The translations under genes were made by a program, and so were the position numbers. From Edaphosphingomonas laterariae (GTDB taxonomy: Bacteria; Pseudomonadota; Alphaproteobacteria; Sphingomonadales; Sphingomonadaceae), in assembly GCF_900188165.1 (NCBI RefSeq), contig NZ_FZOS01000029.1, positions 1 to 43,121 of the forward strand: a DNA stretch of 43,121 nucleotides, written 5' to 3'. Of the stretch, positions 31,637 through 40,691 are shown one piece after another (position 1 is the first letter of the stretch; each line of letters starts with the position of its first letter). A model generated the notes under the pieces. It searched no databases and was not told the origin of the DNA. It saw nothing but the letters and a program-made list of their open reading frames with translations.

Positions 31637-33172
31637 TCAGAAATCGGTCCAGTCGTCCTGCGCCGCCGGATCCATGGCGAGCGCAAGGTTGCCGGCAACC
31701 GCCGGACGCGACACCGGCTGCGGCGCCGAACGCTGGGCCGGCCGGGCAGGCGCGGCGCGCGCGATGCGCTGCTGGCCGAGCCGGAAATGCTGGACCAGCG
31801 TGATCAACTGATCCGCTTCCGCCTCCAGATTGCGCGCGGCGGCGGCCGATTGCTCAACCATCGCGGCGTTCTGCTGCGTCATCTTGTCCATGTCGGCGGC
31901 GGCGCTGTTCACCTGCTGCATGCTCGCCGCCTGCGCCTCGGCCGATGTCGAGATGCGGTTCGCCAGCCCCGCAATCTCCGAAATCTTGGTCAGCATGCGA
32001 TCGAGCACCTGCCCAGTCTGGCCGACAAGCTGGACCCCCGATTCCACCTGCTTCGAACTTGCCCCGATCAGGCCCTTGATGTCCTTGGCGGCATCGGCCG
32101 ACCGCTGGGCCAGCGCACGCACTTCGTTGGCGACGACGGCAAAGCCCTTGCCGGCATCCCCCGCGCGCGCCGCTTCCACGCCCGCGTTCAGCGCCAGCAA
32201 ATTGGTCTGGAATGCGATGCCGTCGATCACCCCGATGATCTGCGCGATTTCCTGCGCCGATTTCTCGATGCCGTCCATCGCCTCGATCGCCTCGCGGACC
32301 ACGCGGCCGCCTTCATTGGCATCGGCCTGCGCGTCGCCCACCGAATTATTGACCAGCGCGGCCCCTTGCGCGGTATCGCGCACCGCCTGGGTGATCTGGT
32401 CCATCGCCGCGGCGGTTTCCTCCAGCGACGCGGCCTGCTGCTCGGTCCGGCGCGAAAGATCGTCGGTCGCCTGGCTGATTTCCGATGCGCCCGTATTGAT
32501 GCTGTCGGCGGTATCGGAAACCTGCATCAGCGTGTCGCGCATGCGCAGCCGCATCGAATTGAAATCGTCGACCAGCTTGGCATAGCTCGCTGGCAGGCCA
32601 TCCAGCTCGGCGGTGAAATCGCCCTGGGCCAGCCGGTCCATCGCCTGCCCCACCTTGTCGATCACCGCCACCCGGGCAGCTTCCTCCGCACGGAAATAGG
32701 CGGACAAGGCGATATCCATGTCGACCAGCGCGCATTTCACCAGCGTGCTCACCACCCGCGCGATCTGCTTGCCGCCCAGCCGGGCGCGCAGCGATTCCGT
32801 CAGCAGACGGCCGATCATCGCTTCCAGCACCAGCGCATAGCCGCCGATATACCAGGTCGGCTCCAGCCCGATCCGGGCGTGGACGTTGCCGATCGTTTCG
32901 GCCTTGGCCACATAGCGTTCGTCCATGCGGCTGGAAAACATGTCGCGCCAATGATCGAGCTGCTTGCCCTTGGCGTGGTTGATCATCGCCGTGGACGAAA
33001 AGAAGCGCGCGGTTTCCGGCGTCTCCTGCACCTTCGCGTAAAAGCGATCCAGCGCATCCGGCGCGGCCCGCTCGACGGCGCGGGCGATTTCGGGGAACAC
33101 GGCGTAATTATTCTCGTCGAGGCTGAAATAGTTCACGGGGAAACTCGATTCCGTAAAAGATGTCACCGGCAT
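31637..33172 (-). CDS. globin-coupled methyl-accepting chemotaxis protein
   Basis: This is a soluble chemoreceptor of 511 residues. Residues about 15-165 form a protoglobin sensor domain, with the probable heme-binding His 98 in '[18 protein letters not shown]'. A HAMP-like linker follows ('[14 protein letters not shown]'), then the signalling coiled coil with the hairpin '[20 protein letters not shown]' and '[17 protein letters not shown]'. No membrane helix is visible, as in HemAT-type aerotaxis sensors. Oxygen or another gas is the likely ligand. ATG at 33172; a TTG at 33196 is the alternative. The protein ends 'DDWTDF', not a CheR-binding pentapeptide of NWETF type exactly but acidic-aromatic and similar. 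Confidence 0.92.
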   Translation of the reverse strand: MPVTSFTESSFPVNYFSLDENNYAVFPEIARAVERAAPDALDRFYAKVQETPETARFFSSTAMINHAKGKQLDHWRDMFSSRMDERYVAKAETIGNVHARIGLEPTWYIGGYALVLEAMIGRLLTESLRARLGGKQIARVVSTLVKCALVDMDIALSAYFRAEEAARVAVIDKVGQAMDRLAQGDFTAELDGLPASYAKLVDDFNSMRLRMRDTLMQVSDTADSINTGASEISQATDDLSRRTEQQAASLEETAAAMDQITQAVRDTAQGAALVNNSVGDAQADANEGGRVVREAIEAMDGIEKSAQEIAQIIGVIDGIAFQTNLLALNAGVEAARAGDAGKGFAVVANEVRALAQRSADAAKDIKGLIGASSKQVESGVQLVGQTGQVLDRMLTKISEIAGLANRISTSAEAQAASMQQVNSAAADMDKMTQQNAAMVEQSAAAARNLEAEADQLITLVQHFRLGQQRIARAAPARPAQRSAPQPVSRPAVAGNLALAMDPAAQDDWTDF

Positions 33173-33378
33173 GCGGGGGGGCGATCCGGCCTGCAATGCG
33201 CAGACGGATAGGCCGCACTGGTTAACATCCGATTGGGCGTCCTCCCTGAATTATAGGACGACGGGGCGGAGAAACCGGTGGAATCCCGCCAAAATTTCAC
33301 ATCTGCCCAAAGCCGAAATCGTTACGGATTCGTCATCAATATTAAGCGTGGCGCCGTGCGCGACGCCGCCCCGGCCGG

Positions 33379-34230
33379 TCAGTCGCGGAACACCACCGTG
33401 TTCGCGCCGTTCAGCAGCGCGCGTCCTTCGAGGTGGAAGCCCACCGCGCGGGCAAGCACGCGCCGCTCGATGTCGCGGCCCTTGCGCACCAGATCCTCGG
33501 GTGTGTCCGCGTGGCTCACCCGTTCGACATCCTGTTCGATGATCGGCCCTTCATCGAGGTCCGCGGTCACATAATGCGCGGTCGCCCCGATCAGCTTCAC
33601 GCCACGCGCATGCGCCTGATGATAGGGCTTGGCGCCCTTGAAGCCCGGCAGGAAACTGTGGTGGATGTTGATGCACCGGCCCGAAAGCCAACCCGCCAGA
33701 TCGTCGGACAGGATCTGCATGTAACGGGCCAGAACCACGAGGTCCGCGCCGCTTTCGGTGACGATCGTCTTGAGCTGCGCTTCCTGCTCCGCCTTGGTCG
33801 CCGCCGTTACCGGCAGGTGATGGAAGGGGATGCCGTCCAGATCGAGCGTGCGATAGGTTTCGCGCGGATGGTTGGAAACCACGCCGGCAATGTCCATCGC
33901 CAGTTCGCCGATCCGCCAGCGATAGACCAGATCGACAAGGCAATGATCGAACTTGGAAACAAGGATCAGCACGCGCTGCCGTTCGGCCTGCGCGCGCAAT
34001 CGCCACGCCATGCCGAAGCCATCGGCCAGCGCCGCGAACTCACGCTCCAGCGCCGCCGGATCGCCGGGCAGCGTGAACACCACCCGCATGAAGAAGCGAT
34101 CGGTGGCCGCATCGTCGAACTGGTTGGCTTCGCGAATGTCGCCGCCATGGTCGAACAGGATTTTCGACACCCCGGCGACAATACCGGGCTGGTTGCGACA
34201 AGAAAGCGTGAGGAGATGGCTGGCGGTCAT
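33379..34230 (-). CDS. purU: formyltetrahydrofolate deformylase
   Basis: This enzyme hydrolyses 10-formyltetrahydrofolate to formate and tetrahydrofolate, balancing one-carbon pools. It has 283 residues. The N-terminal ACT domain ('[20 protein letters not shown]') is followed by the formyl-transferase fold: '[20 protein letters not shown]', '[17 protein letters not shown]', '[20 protein letters not shown]' (catalytic Asn-His region) and '[20 protein letters not shown]' (catalytic Asp). The ACT domain separates it from PurN. It is divergent from the flavin monooxygenase across the short-repeat array. Confidence 0.95.
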   Translation of the reverse strand: MTASHLLTLSCRNQPGIVAGVSKILFDHGGDIREANQFDDAATDRFFMRVVFTLPGDPAALEREFAALADGFGMAWRLRAQAERQRVLILVSKFDHCLVDLVYRWRIGELAMDIAGVVSNHPRETYRTLDLDGIPFHHLPVTAATKAEQEAQLKTIVTESGADLVVLARYMQILSDDLAGWLSGRCINIHHSFLPGFKGAKPYHQAHARGVKLIGATAHYVTADLDEGPIIEQDVERVSHADTPEDLVRKGRDIERRVLARAVGFHLEGRALLNGANTVVFRD

Positions 34231-34287
34231 GGCGGGCTTCCATGGCAGCGGCGGCGCCTGTCGACAAGATGGGCCCGTGCGAACCTT

Positions 34288-34382
34288 CCATTTGGGGGCG
34301 CTCCATTCGCCTCCGTCCCTTTGGCCCCCTCCATTTGGCTCCCGTCCATTTGGCCCCGTCCATTTGGATCGCATCCATTTGG
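34288..34382. repeat. seven-copy CCATTTGG short tandem array
   Basis: CCATTTGG or a one- to two-base variant starts at 34288, 34303 (CCATTCGC), 34317 (CCCTTTGG), 34331, 34346, 34360 and 34375. The period is 14 or 15 bases and the spacers are rich in C, with CCCGT or CTCCGT recurring. The array sits almost midway between the divergent starts of purU (58 bases away) and the flavin monooxygenase (62 bases away). It may be a multi-site operator or a variable-number repeat. Confidence 0.8.
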
Positions 34383-34383
34383 A

Positions 34384-34400
34384 CGACGCGGGCCGCGTCG
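34384..34400. promoter_or_regulatory. GC-rich palindrome next to the repeat array
   Basis: CGACGCG (34384-34390) and CGCGTCG (34394-34400) are perfect inverse arms around GGC. It directly follows the last CCATTTGG unit and lies 44 bases before the monooxygenase start. A protein-binding site is more likely than a terminator because no T run follows on either side. Confidence 0.45.
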
Positions 34401-34443
34401 ATCTGGCCCATGATCGTTCCAATCGAAGAAGGATTGGTGCGCA

Positions 34444-35904
34444 ATGGCCAGGAAATTGAAAGCGGTGGTGATCGGTGCGGGCATGGCGGGGATTCTCGCC
34501 GCGATCCGGCTGAAGGAACTGGGGCATGATGTGACCGTGCTTGAAAAGGCCGATCGGGTCGGCGGCACCTGGCGCGAAAACCGCTATGCGGGCCTCCATT
34601 GCGACGTGCCGGCGCACGCTTACACCTACAGCTTCGCGCCCAATCCCGATTGGAGCCGCCATCTTTCGCCCGGCCCCGAAATCCAGCTCTATTTCGAAAA
34701 GGTCGCCGACGATCATGGCGTCACGGCGCTCACCCGCTTCGGCCAGGAAGTGTCGGAAGCCCGCTGGGATGACGCGGCCAACCAGTGGAAGATCGAAACC
34801 AAGGCGGGCCTCAAGCTCGACGCCGATATCCTGATCGCGGCCACCGGCGTGCTCCACCACCCGAAGATGCCCGACATCGAAGGGCTGGACAGCTTCGCCG
34901 GCACCGCCTTCCACAGCGCGCGCTGGCAGGACGGCATCGATCTCGCCGGCAAGCGCATCGGCATTATCGGCAATGGCTCCACCGGTGTGCAGATCGTCTC
35001 GGCGCTGGCCGGCGTCGCCGCCAAAACCGTGCATTTCCAGCGTTCACCGCAGTGGATCATGCCTGTCGAGAACGAATTTTATTCGGACGAACAGCGCGCC
35101 GCCTTCCGCGCCGATCCCAAGCTGGTCGATGCGATCCGCTACGCGCCCGAATATGAAGCCAATGTCCGCCGCTTTTCCGAAGCGATCAACGACATGGATT
35201 CCGAAGCGATCCACCAGATCGAATGGGTGGTCGCCAACCATCTCGAAACCTCGGTCGCCGATCCGGTGCTGCGCGAAAAGCTGCGCCCCAATTATCGCGC
35301 GGCGTGCAAGCGCCTGATCTTCTCGTGGGATTATTACGAAAAGGTCCAGCAGCCGACAGTCGATGTCGTGACCGACGGGATCGAGCGGATCGAGCCGGCC
35401 GGCGTGCGTGATCGTGCGGGCAATCTGCACGAACTCGACGTGCTGATCCTCGCCACCGGCTTCCACGCCGATCGCTTCGTCCGCCCGATCAACATGATCG
35501 GTCGTGGCGGCGCCGCGCTCAACGACGTGTGGGCAAAGCGTCCGTCGGCCTATCTTGCCGTCGCCGTGCCCGATTTCCCCAACATGTTCCTGCTCAACGG
35601 CCCGACCGGCCCGGTCGGCAATTTCTCGCTGATCGACATCGCCGAAAAGCAGTGGGGCTATATCAGCCAGCTTATCGCCAGGATCGCCGATGGCGAGATC
35701 GCCAGCGCCGCTGCAAGCCATGCCGCGATGGCCGATTATGACGAGCGCCGCATCGCGGCCGCCAAGAAGACGATCTTCGCCTCGGGCTGCTCCAGCTGGT
35801 ATCTCGATGCCGAAGGCGTGCCCGCGAGCTGGCCGTGGAGCTACGACGCCTTCACCCAGGCGATGACCACGCCCAAGCTGGACGATTTCGACCTCGCGGC
35901 CTGA
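34444..35904 (+). CDS. flavin-containing (Baeyer-Villiger-type) monooxygenase
   Basis: This is a 486-residue class B flavoprotein monooxygenase that uses NADPH and O2 on a ketone or similar substrate. The FAD Rossmann motif is '[16 protein letters not shown]' near residue 8, then '[20 protein letters not shown]'. The NADPH motif '[13 protein letters not shown]' is near 172. The Baeyer-Villiger fingerprint FxGxxxHxxxW is met by '[11 protein letters not shown]' near 150. 'LILATGF' (ATG motif) follows near 337. Substrate unknown. A terminator follows at 35950. Confidence 0.92.
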   Translation: MARKLKAVVIGAGMAGILAAIRLKELGHDVTVLEKADRVGGTWRENRYAGLHCDVPAHAYTYSFAPNPDWSRHLSPGPEIQLYFEKVADDHGVTALTRFGQEVSEARWDDAANQWKIETKAGLKLDADILIAATGVLHHPKMPDIEGLDSFAGTAFHSARWQDGIDLAGKRIGIIGNGSTGVQIVSALAGVAAKTVHFQRSPQWIMPVENEFYSDEQRAAFRADPKLVDAIRYAPEYEANVRRFSEAINDMDSEAIHQIEWVVANHLETSVADPVLREKLRPNYRAACKRLIFSWDYYEKVQQPTVDVVTDGIERIEPAGVRDRAGNLHELDVLILATGFHADRFVRPINMIGRGGAALNDVWAKRPSAYLAVAVPDFPNMFLLNGPTGPVGNFSLIDIAEKQWGYISQLIARIADGEIASAAASHAAMADYDERRIAAAKKTIFASGCSSWYLDAEGVPASWPWSYDAFTQAMTTPKLDDFDLAA

Positions 35905-35949
35905 TCGCGTCCCTTATCGTCACTTGCGGCCACCGCCGCTTCCGCGCCA

Positions 35950-35986
35950 AACATCGCCGTCCCCTTTCATGGGGGGCGGCGATGTT
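35950..35986 (+). terminator. rho-independent terminator after the monooxygenase
   Basis: The arms AACATCGCCG (35950-35959) and CGGCGATGTT (35977-35986) are perfect inverses. Inside them CCCC (35961-35964) can pair with GGGG around a TTTCAT loop. The stem is followed by CTGTTATT, a weak T tract. It lies 45 bases after the monooxygenase stop and 24 bases before the aldo/keto reductase start. Confidence 0.75.
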
Positions 35987-36009
35987 CTGTTATTGGCGAG
36001 GATCACGGC

Positions 36010-37020
36010 ATGACGCTTCCCACCCGACGGATCGGCCCCTTCACCGTCTCGGCGATCGGGCTCGGCTGCATGAACCTCAGCCATGCTTATGGCCGCCTGC
36101 CCAGCGAGGCCGATGGCATCCGCCTGCTCGAACGCGCGCTCGATCTCGGCGTCACCTTCCTCGATACCGCAGCGCTCTACGGCTATGGCGGCAATGAACG
36201 GCTGATCGGCAAGAGCGTGATGCGCCGCAAGGACGAGTTCACGCTCGCCAGCAAATGCGTGCTGGACGTGTTCGACGGCGAACGCGGGCTGAATGGTCGC
36301 CCCGAAGCGATCGCGAAGACGCTCGATCAGGCGCTCGTCCGGCTCGGCACCGATCATATCGACCTCTATTATCTCCACCGGCTCGATCCGCAGGTTCCGA
36401 TCGAGGATTCGGTGGGGGCGCTCGCCCGCGCAAAGGAGGCCGGCAAGATCGGCGCGCTCGGCCTGTCCGAAATATCCGCCGCCACCATCCGACGCGCCCA
36501 TGCCGTCCACCCGATCGCGGCGGTGCAGAGCGAATATTCGCCCTGCGTCCGCAACCCGGAAGTGGCGGTGCTCGATGCCTGCCGCGAACTGGGCATAGGC
36601 TTCGTCGCCTTTTCGCCCGTCGCGCGCGGCTATCTTGCCGACGCGATCGCGCATGATCGGTATGAGGAGGATGATATCCGCGCGATCATGCCGCGCTTCG
36701 TCGAACCGCAGCTTTCCAGCAATCTCGCGCTGCTCGCCCGCTTCCGCGATTTAGCGCGCGGCTCGGGCATCACGCCTGCCCAGCTCGCGCTTGGCTGGGT
36801 GCTCGCGCAGGGGGACGATATCGTGCCGATCCCCGGCACGCGCAGCATCGCCCATCTGGAAGAAGACGTCGCGGCCGCGCATGTCGCGCTCTCCGCCGAT
36901 ACCATCGCGGCGGTCGATGCGATCTTCACCCCCGGCGCCATGGCCGGCCCACGTTATTCGCCCGCCATGCAGGCGACGATCGACACCGAATTGCTACCGG
37001 AAGAAATGGCGGACGCCTGA
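36010..37020 (+). CDS. aldo/keto reductase
   Basis: This is an NADPH-dependent carbonyl reductase of 336 residues with the (beta/alpha)8 fold. The catalytic tetrad is complete: Asp 52 and Tyr 57 in 'FLDTAALYGYGGNERLIGK', Lys 82 in 'LASKCVLD' and His 123 in 'IDLYYLHRLDP'. The cofactor-binding end 'DIVPIPGTRSIAHLEED' is typical. It resembles the AKR13-like group of general aldehyde reductases. The terminator upstream suggests its own promoter, although the gap is short. Confidence 0.93.
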   Translation: MTLPTRRIGPFTVSAIGLGCMNLSHAYGRLPSEADGIRLLERALDLGVTFLDTAALYGYGGNERLIGKSVMRRKDEFTLASKCVLDVFDGERGLNGRPEAIAKTLDQALVRLGTDHIDLYYLHRLDPQVPIEDSVGALARAKEAGKIGALGLSEISAATIRRAHAVHPIAAVQSEYSPCVRNPEVAVLDACRELGIGFVAFSPVARGYLADAIAHDRYEEDDIRAIMPRFVEPQLSSNLALLARFRDLARGSGITPAQLALGWVLAQGDDIVPIPGTRSIAHLEEDVAAAHVALSADTIAAVDAIFTPGAMAGPRYSPAMQATIDTELLPEEMADA

Positions 37021-37027
37021 CCGCAAA

Positions 37028-37057
37028 GGGGAGTGGGCGGCCCGCGCCGCCCTCCCC
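37028..37057. terminator. GC-rich hairpin between convergent genes
   Basis: GGGCGGC (37035-37041) and GCCGCCC (37046-37052) form a perfect 7-bp stem around CCGC, with flanking GGGGAG and TCCCCC able to lengthen it imperfectly. It sits in the 45-bp gap between the aldo/keto reductase and the convergent HExxH protein gene. There is no T run. Confidence 0.5.
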
Positions 37058-37065
37058 CGCACCCG

Positions 37066-37971
37066 TCAATCCAGCCGCATGCCCGGCCGCCAGCCGCTTT
37101 GCGCCAGAAAGGCCTTGGGATCGCGCATTTTGATGATGTCGCGCACCGCCGCCTGCTTGTCGCGCGCCTGCTGATAATAAGCCTTAACGATGCGATATCC
37201 CACCCAATAGCCCAGATCACCCGGCCATTCGGCGGTGCCCCGGCCGTTGTAGATCCAGCGGGATTTCAGTGCCGTCTGATCCTGTTCGGCAACAAACGCG
37301 CGCTCCACCTCCGCCTCGCGGCCCCTGGCCCATTCGTGCAGATTGATATAGCTCACCGATCCGGTCATCAGCTCGCCGATGAACTCGGCCCCGCCTTCCA
37401 TCACCGCCGCGCGCAACACGGTTTCGTTGGGATCTTCCACCTGCGCGCCGGGCTGCTGCACGTGCACATATTCATGCCCGATCAGGTGGACGAAGCGTTC
37501 CTCCATGTCCGGGTTGAAATAGTCGACGGCGCACAGTGATTCGAGCCCGACCATCACGCCCGATGCATTGGCCGTGCCCGCTGTCCGCCCACGCCCCACC
37601 GCCACCGTTACCGGCGGAAAGATCGCCGCGGGATAGAGCGTGCCCAGCTTGGCCAGCATCGGCGCCAGCCGCGTCTTCACCGCCGGCAACACCGCCGCGC
37701 AGCGCCGGGCATCGGCGTAAAGCGTCGGCCGCTCGGCAATCGCCGCCGCGATCCGTTCACCGCTGAAGCGGCGTAGCCGCGCGAACTCGGCCAGCCCCGC
37801 CGTGCCCTTGTCCAGATAGTCCTGCTGGATCTGCGTTGCCGTCGGCGTGCCGCCCGCCGCATCATATACGGCATAGAAGCGGGTAACGTCCTCGGTGTGA
37901 ATCTCCGGCCCGCGCGGTGCCGCGCCGGTCAGGGCAAAGGCGATGACGCCTGCAAGCAAGATGCGTTTCAT
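37066..37971 (-). CDS. secreted DUF2268-like zinc metalloprotease-like protein
   Basis: This is an exported 301-residue protein. A signal peptide is present ('MKRILLAGVIAFALTGAAP'). The motif 'HLIGHEYVHVQQ' (His 166, Glu 167, His 170) is a zinc HExxH site and 'VMEGGAEFIGELM' (Glu 192 or 196) can give the third ligand, the gluzincin arrangement. It resembles DUF2268 predicted Zn-dependent proteases. Activity and substrate are unproven. The ATG at 37971 begins the signal peptide; the frame is open 16 codons further but that would spoil the signal. Confidence 0.78.
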   Translation of the reverse strand: MKRILLAGVIAFALTGAAPRGPEIHTEDVTRFYAVYDAAGGTPTATQIQQDYLDKGTAGLAEFARLRRFSGERIAAAIAERPTLYADARRCAAVLPAVKTRLAPMLAKLGTLYPAAIFPPVTVAVGRGRTAGTANASGVMVGLESLCAVDYFNPDMEERFVHLIGHEYVHVQQPGAQVEDPNETVLRAAVMEGGAEFIGELMTGSVSYINLHEWARGREAEVERAFVAEQDQTALKSRWIYNGRGTAEWPGDLGYWVGYRIVKAYYQQARDKQAAVRDIIKMRDPKAFLAQSGWRPGMRLD

Positions 37972-38030
37972 GCCCCTGGCATAAACCGCCAGCTCGTCGC
38001 AAGCCATTGAAAATGCCATGCCTGAACGTG

Positions 38031-38537
38031 TCAGGCGGCCGTGCCCGGCGCCTCCCAGCCATAACGCCGGTCCAGCTTGGTCAACTGGCTGGTAAAGCCT
38101 TCACGCTGCATTTCGGTGAATGCGGCGTCATGCATCGGGCTCAGCGTCACCACCATCCGCACCCGCCCTTCGGACAGGGGAAAGAACTCAACCAGCATCG
38201 TGCTGTCATATGGCGCCACGCCCGGCAGAAAATCGATGATGTGGGTCAGTTCCAGCCGCTCATAGGGCCTGAACTCGGTGAAGGTGCCGCGCGTTTCGTG
38301 GCTCGGCGGCTGGCCGACCGCCTTCATCTCCGCCACCATCTCGGGCGTGTCCGCCACCATGTCATAATGCAGCGCCCCGCCCAGCCGCGCTTCCAGCCTG
38401 TGCACGTCGGCGCGAAAATCCTGCGGGCCCCACCAGGAGGCAAAGCCCTCGCTGGTCGTCCACAGCGCCCATAACTCCTCGGCCGTCGCCTTATAGGTGC
38501 GCTCGATGACGATGCTCGCCGCGATCCTGTCGGTCAT
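38031..38537 (-). CDS. SRPBCC / AHSA1-like protein
   Basis: This is a 168-residue protein of the START-like fold in the AHSA1 (activator of Hsp90) subfamily. 'IVIERTYKATAEELWALWTT' followed by 'FASWWGPQDF' is the standard opening, and 'RLELTHIIDFLPGV' and 'FTSQLTKLDRRYG' are later strands and helix. Such proteins bind hydrophobic ligands, and in many bacteria they are paired with an ArsR regulator, as here. It overlaps arsR by four bases (ATGA). Ligand unknown. Confidence 0.9.
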   Translation of the reverse strand: MTDRIAASIVIERTYKATAEELWALWTTSEGFASWWGPQDFRADVHRLEARLGGALHYDMVADTPEMVAEMKAVGQPPSHETRGTFTEFRPYERLELTHIIDFLPGVAPYDSTMLVEFFPLSEGRVRMVVTLSPMHDAAFTEMQREGFTSQLTKLDRRYGWEAPGTAA

Positions 38538-38875
38538 ACTGCCGGCTCCTCATCCGTTTCGTTCTGTGCCTGCCGGGTGGCGAGCGCGGCACCGAAGCGA
38601 TCGAGCCGCGCCTCCCAAAGCCCGCGATATTTGGCCAGCCAGTCATCCAGTTCACGGAACGGATCGGGCTTCAGCGAATAGAGCCGCCGCTGCCCGTCCG
38701 GCCGCACGACTACGAACCCGGCCTCGTGCAGGATGCGCAGATGGCGGGATACGCCCGATTGGTGAATACCCACATCGTCGACGAGGTCGTTCACCTGCCG
38801 CTCCCCGTGGCTCAACGCATCGAGCACGCGGCGGCGTGTCGGATCGGCCAGGGTCTGGAACATATCGAATTGCAT
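38534..38875 (-). CDS. ArsR-family transcriptional regulator
   Basis: This is a 113-residue winged-helix repressor. 'FQTLADPTRRRVLDALSHGE' is the ArsR opening, 'VNDLVDDVGIHQSGVSRHLR' the recognition helix-turn-helix, and 'ILHEAGFVVVRPDGQRRLYS' the wing. No Cys pair of metal sensors (ELCVCDL) is present, so it is not an arsenic or metal sensor of that type; it belongs to the group paired with SRPBCC proteins. The start codon lies inside a 30-bp dyad, which suggests autoregulation. Confidence 0.92.
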   Translation of the reverse strand: MQFDMFQTLADPTRRRVLDALSHGERQVNDLVDDVGIHQSGVSRHLRILHEAGFVVVRPDGQRRLYSLKPDPFRELDDWLAKYRGLWEARLDRFGAALATRQAQNETDEEPAV

Positions 38876-38906
38876 GATGGTGCATATACACCATCATGCA
38901 TATACA
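38871..38906. promoter_or_regulatory. putative ArsR operator: 30-bp perfect dyad with direct repeat
   Basis: TGCATGATGGTG (38871-38882) and CACCATCATGCA (38889-38900) are perfect 12-base inverse arms around CATATA. A 10-base direct repeat TGCATATACA also occurs at 38881-38890 and 38897-38906. The arsR start codon (38873-38875) is inside the left arm, so a bound repressor would cover the translation start. Confidence 0.8.
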
Positions 38907-38964
38907 GTCAAAGCCAACGGTATCGCGCGGGGCCAGTGATCAAGCCGGCCCCGCTATCCCGCGA

Positions 38965-40641
38965 TCAGTTGCCGGGAATGATCGGCGGCACGACGCCCTT
39001 CTCTGCCGCATAAACGTTCCAGGACTTCACCAGATCGGCGAGCAGTTCGCGATTGTCGCGGCTGAGATCATGGACCTCACCCGGATCCTTATCCATGTCG
39101 AACAGTTGCCAGCGGCCCGACCCGGTGGGCGGCGGAATGTGGACCGCCTTCCAGTTGCCGCGCCGCACATAACGGCGGCCGAACATCTCGCCGGCGGCGA
39201 ACACAGGCGGCAGAACCTCGGCCTTCGCGCCGGGGGCAATCCGCGCGGCGAAGGAAATGCCCTGCGGGGCGATCACATCCTTGCCCTTATAATGGGCAAG
39301 ATCGGCTTGGACGCCCGCATAATCCAGCAATGTCGGCACCACGTCGCGCACCGAAACATAGCTGCTTTCGATCCCGCCCCTCAGATGCGCGGGATAGCTG
39401 ATGAACGCCGTCACGCGCGTGCCGCCCTCGGTCGGGAACGACTTATATTTGCGGAACGGCGCGGACGCCGCCTCCGCCCAGTTCGGCCCATACCACACAT
39501 AGGACTGCGCCGAACCGATCGATTCCAGCCGGTTGTCGGCGCTGGCGAGCATCGCCTTCCCCGCTTCGGGAATGATGAACGACTTGTCGAGCTCGTGGCC
39601 CTCCGGGCCATTGTCCGACAGGAACATCACCACCGTATTTTCGTCGAGCCCGCGCTTCTTGAGCGCCGCCATCAGCCGGCCGATATTCTGGTCCACGCGA
39701 TCGACCATCGCCGCATAGACTTCCATCTTGCGTGCCTCGACCTTCTTAACGTCATCGGGCAGCGCCGCCCAGCGATCCGGCGATGTCGGCGCATGCGCCT
39801 CCACATTGGGGGCAATCAAGTTAAGCGACTTCAGCCGGGCGAGCCGCTGTTCGCGCAACACATCATAACCGGCATCATATTTGCCGGCATAACGCTTGAT
39901 GTCTTCCGGCAGCGCGTGCAGCGGATAATGCGGCGCGGTCAGCGCGAGATAGCCGAAGAACGGCCGCTTATCGCCAGCTTCCGGCAGGAAATCGATCAGC
40001 CGATCGGTAAAATAGTCGGTCGAATAAAACTGATCGGGAATGCTCACCGCCTTGCCGTCGAGCGTGTAGACGAGGCCGACATTCGGCATATCGGGGCGCT
40101 TGCGATCCTTGTCCGTGCCGAAATGATTGTGCCCGCCGCCGAGCATCGAGAAGGACCGTTCGAACCCGCGCGCCGCCGGGTTGGCCGCCGGGTCATAGCC
40201 CAGATGCCATTTGCCCGAATGGATCGTCTTGTAGCCGGCGTCGCGCAGACGCTCGGCGATCGTCACCACCCGGTTGTTCAGATAGCCCTCATAGCCCGGC
40301 CTGCCGGCCTGATTATCCTGAATCAGTTCGGGAAAGTTGCCGATCCCGGTCTGGTGATGGTCCACCCCGGTCAGCAATTCCGCCCGCGTCGGCGCGCAGA
40401 CCGGCGTGGCGTGGAAATTGCTGAAACGCACGCCCTTGGTGGCCAGCGCGTCGAGATTGGGGGTGCGGATCTCGCTGCCGAACGCGCCGAGATCGGAAAA
40501 GCCCATGTCGTCGACGATGACGACGATGATGTTGGGCCGGCCCGCCTGGGCGGCGGGTGCCGCCTGCGCCGGCGCGATCGCCATGGGGCTTGCCATGCCG
40601 GCAAGCGCGGTCGCCGCCAGCATCGTCTTGAACAGGTTCAT
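38965..40641 (-). CDS. secreted arylsulfatase (formylglycine type)
   Basis: This is a periplasmic sulfatase of 558 residues that removes sulfate from sulfate esters. The signal peptide is about residues 1-28 ('LAATALAGMASPMAIAPAQA'). 'RPNIIVVIVDDMGFSDLGAF' gives the metal Asp pair (44-45). The sulfatase signature is 'VCAPTRAELLTG', with Cys 82 becoming formylglycine, and 'YKTIHSGKWHLGYDP' holds the next active-site Lys/His. 'VVMFLSDNGPEGHELDKS' carries the metal Asp-Asn. The ATG at 40641 has GGAGG upstream. It follows the TonB receptor on the same strand with 50 bp between. Confidence 0.94.
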   Translation of the reverse strand: MNLFKTMLAATALAGMASPMAIAPAQAAPAAQAGRPNIIVVIVDDMGFSDLGAFGSEIRTPNLDALATKGVRFSNFHATPVCAPTRAELLTGVDHHQTGIGNFPELIQDNQAGRPGYEGYLNNRVVTIAERLRDAGYKTIHSGKWHLGYDPAANPAARGFERSFSMLGGGHNHFGTDKDRKRPDMPNVGLVYTLDGKAVSIPDQFYSTDYFTDRLIDFLPEAGDKRPFFGYLALTAPHYPLHALPEDIKRYAGKYDAGYDVLREQRLARLKSLNLIAPNVEAHAPTSPDRWAALPDDVKKVEARKMEVYAAMVDRVDQNIGRLMAALKKRGLDENTVVMFLSDNGPEGHELDKSFIIPEAGKAMLASADNRLESIGSAQSYVWYGPNWAEAASAPFRKYKSFPTEGGTRVTAFISYPAHLRGGIESSYVSVRDVVPTLLDYAGVQADLAHYKGKDVIAPQGISFAARIAPGAKAEVLPPVFAAGEMFGRRYVRRGNWKAVHIPPPTGSGRWQLFDMDKDPGEVHDLSRDNRELLADLVKSWNVYAAEKGVVPPIIPGN

Positions 40642-40691
40642 TGCCGATCCTCCCGTCGTGCCGGCCCTCTTTCGCCGGCTTCAGCGCGTTT

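Noticed and set aside
31595-33211. A 538-residue open frame on the + strand opposite the chemoreceptor
   Set aside because: It is antisense to a well-supported globin-coupled receptor, with His/Arg-rich composition and no recognisable family.
34288-34382. A CRISPR array reading of the CCATTTGG repeats
   Set aside because: Units of 8 bases at 14-15 base spacing are far too short, and there are no cas genes.
35905-36009. A riboswitch or small RNA between the monooxygenase and the reductase
   Set aside because: The only structure seen is a simple terminator hairpin with a short T tract.
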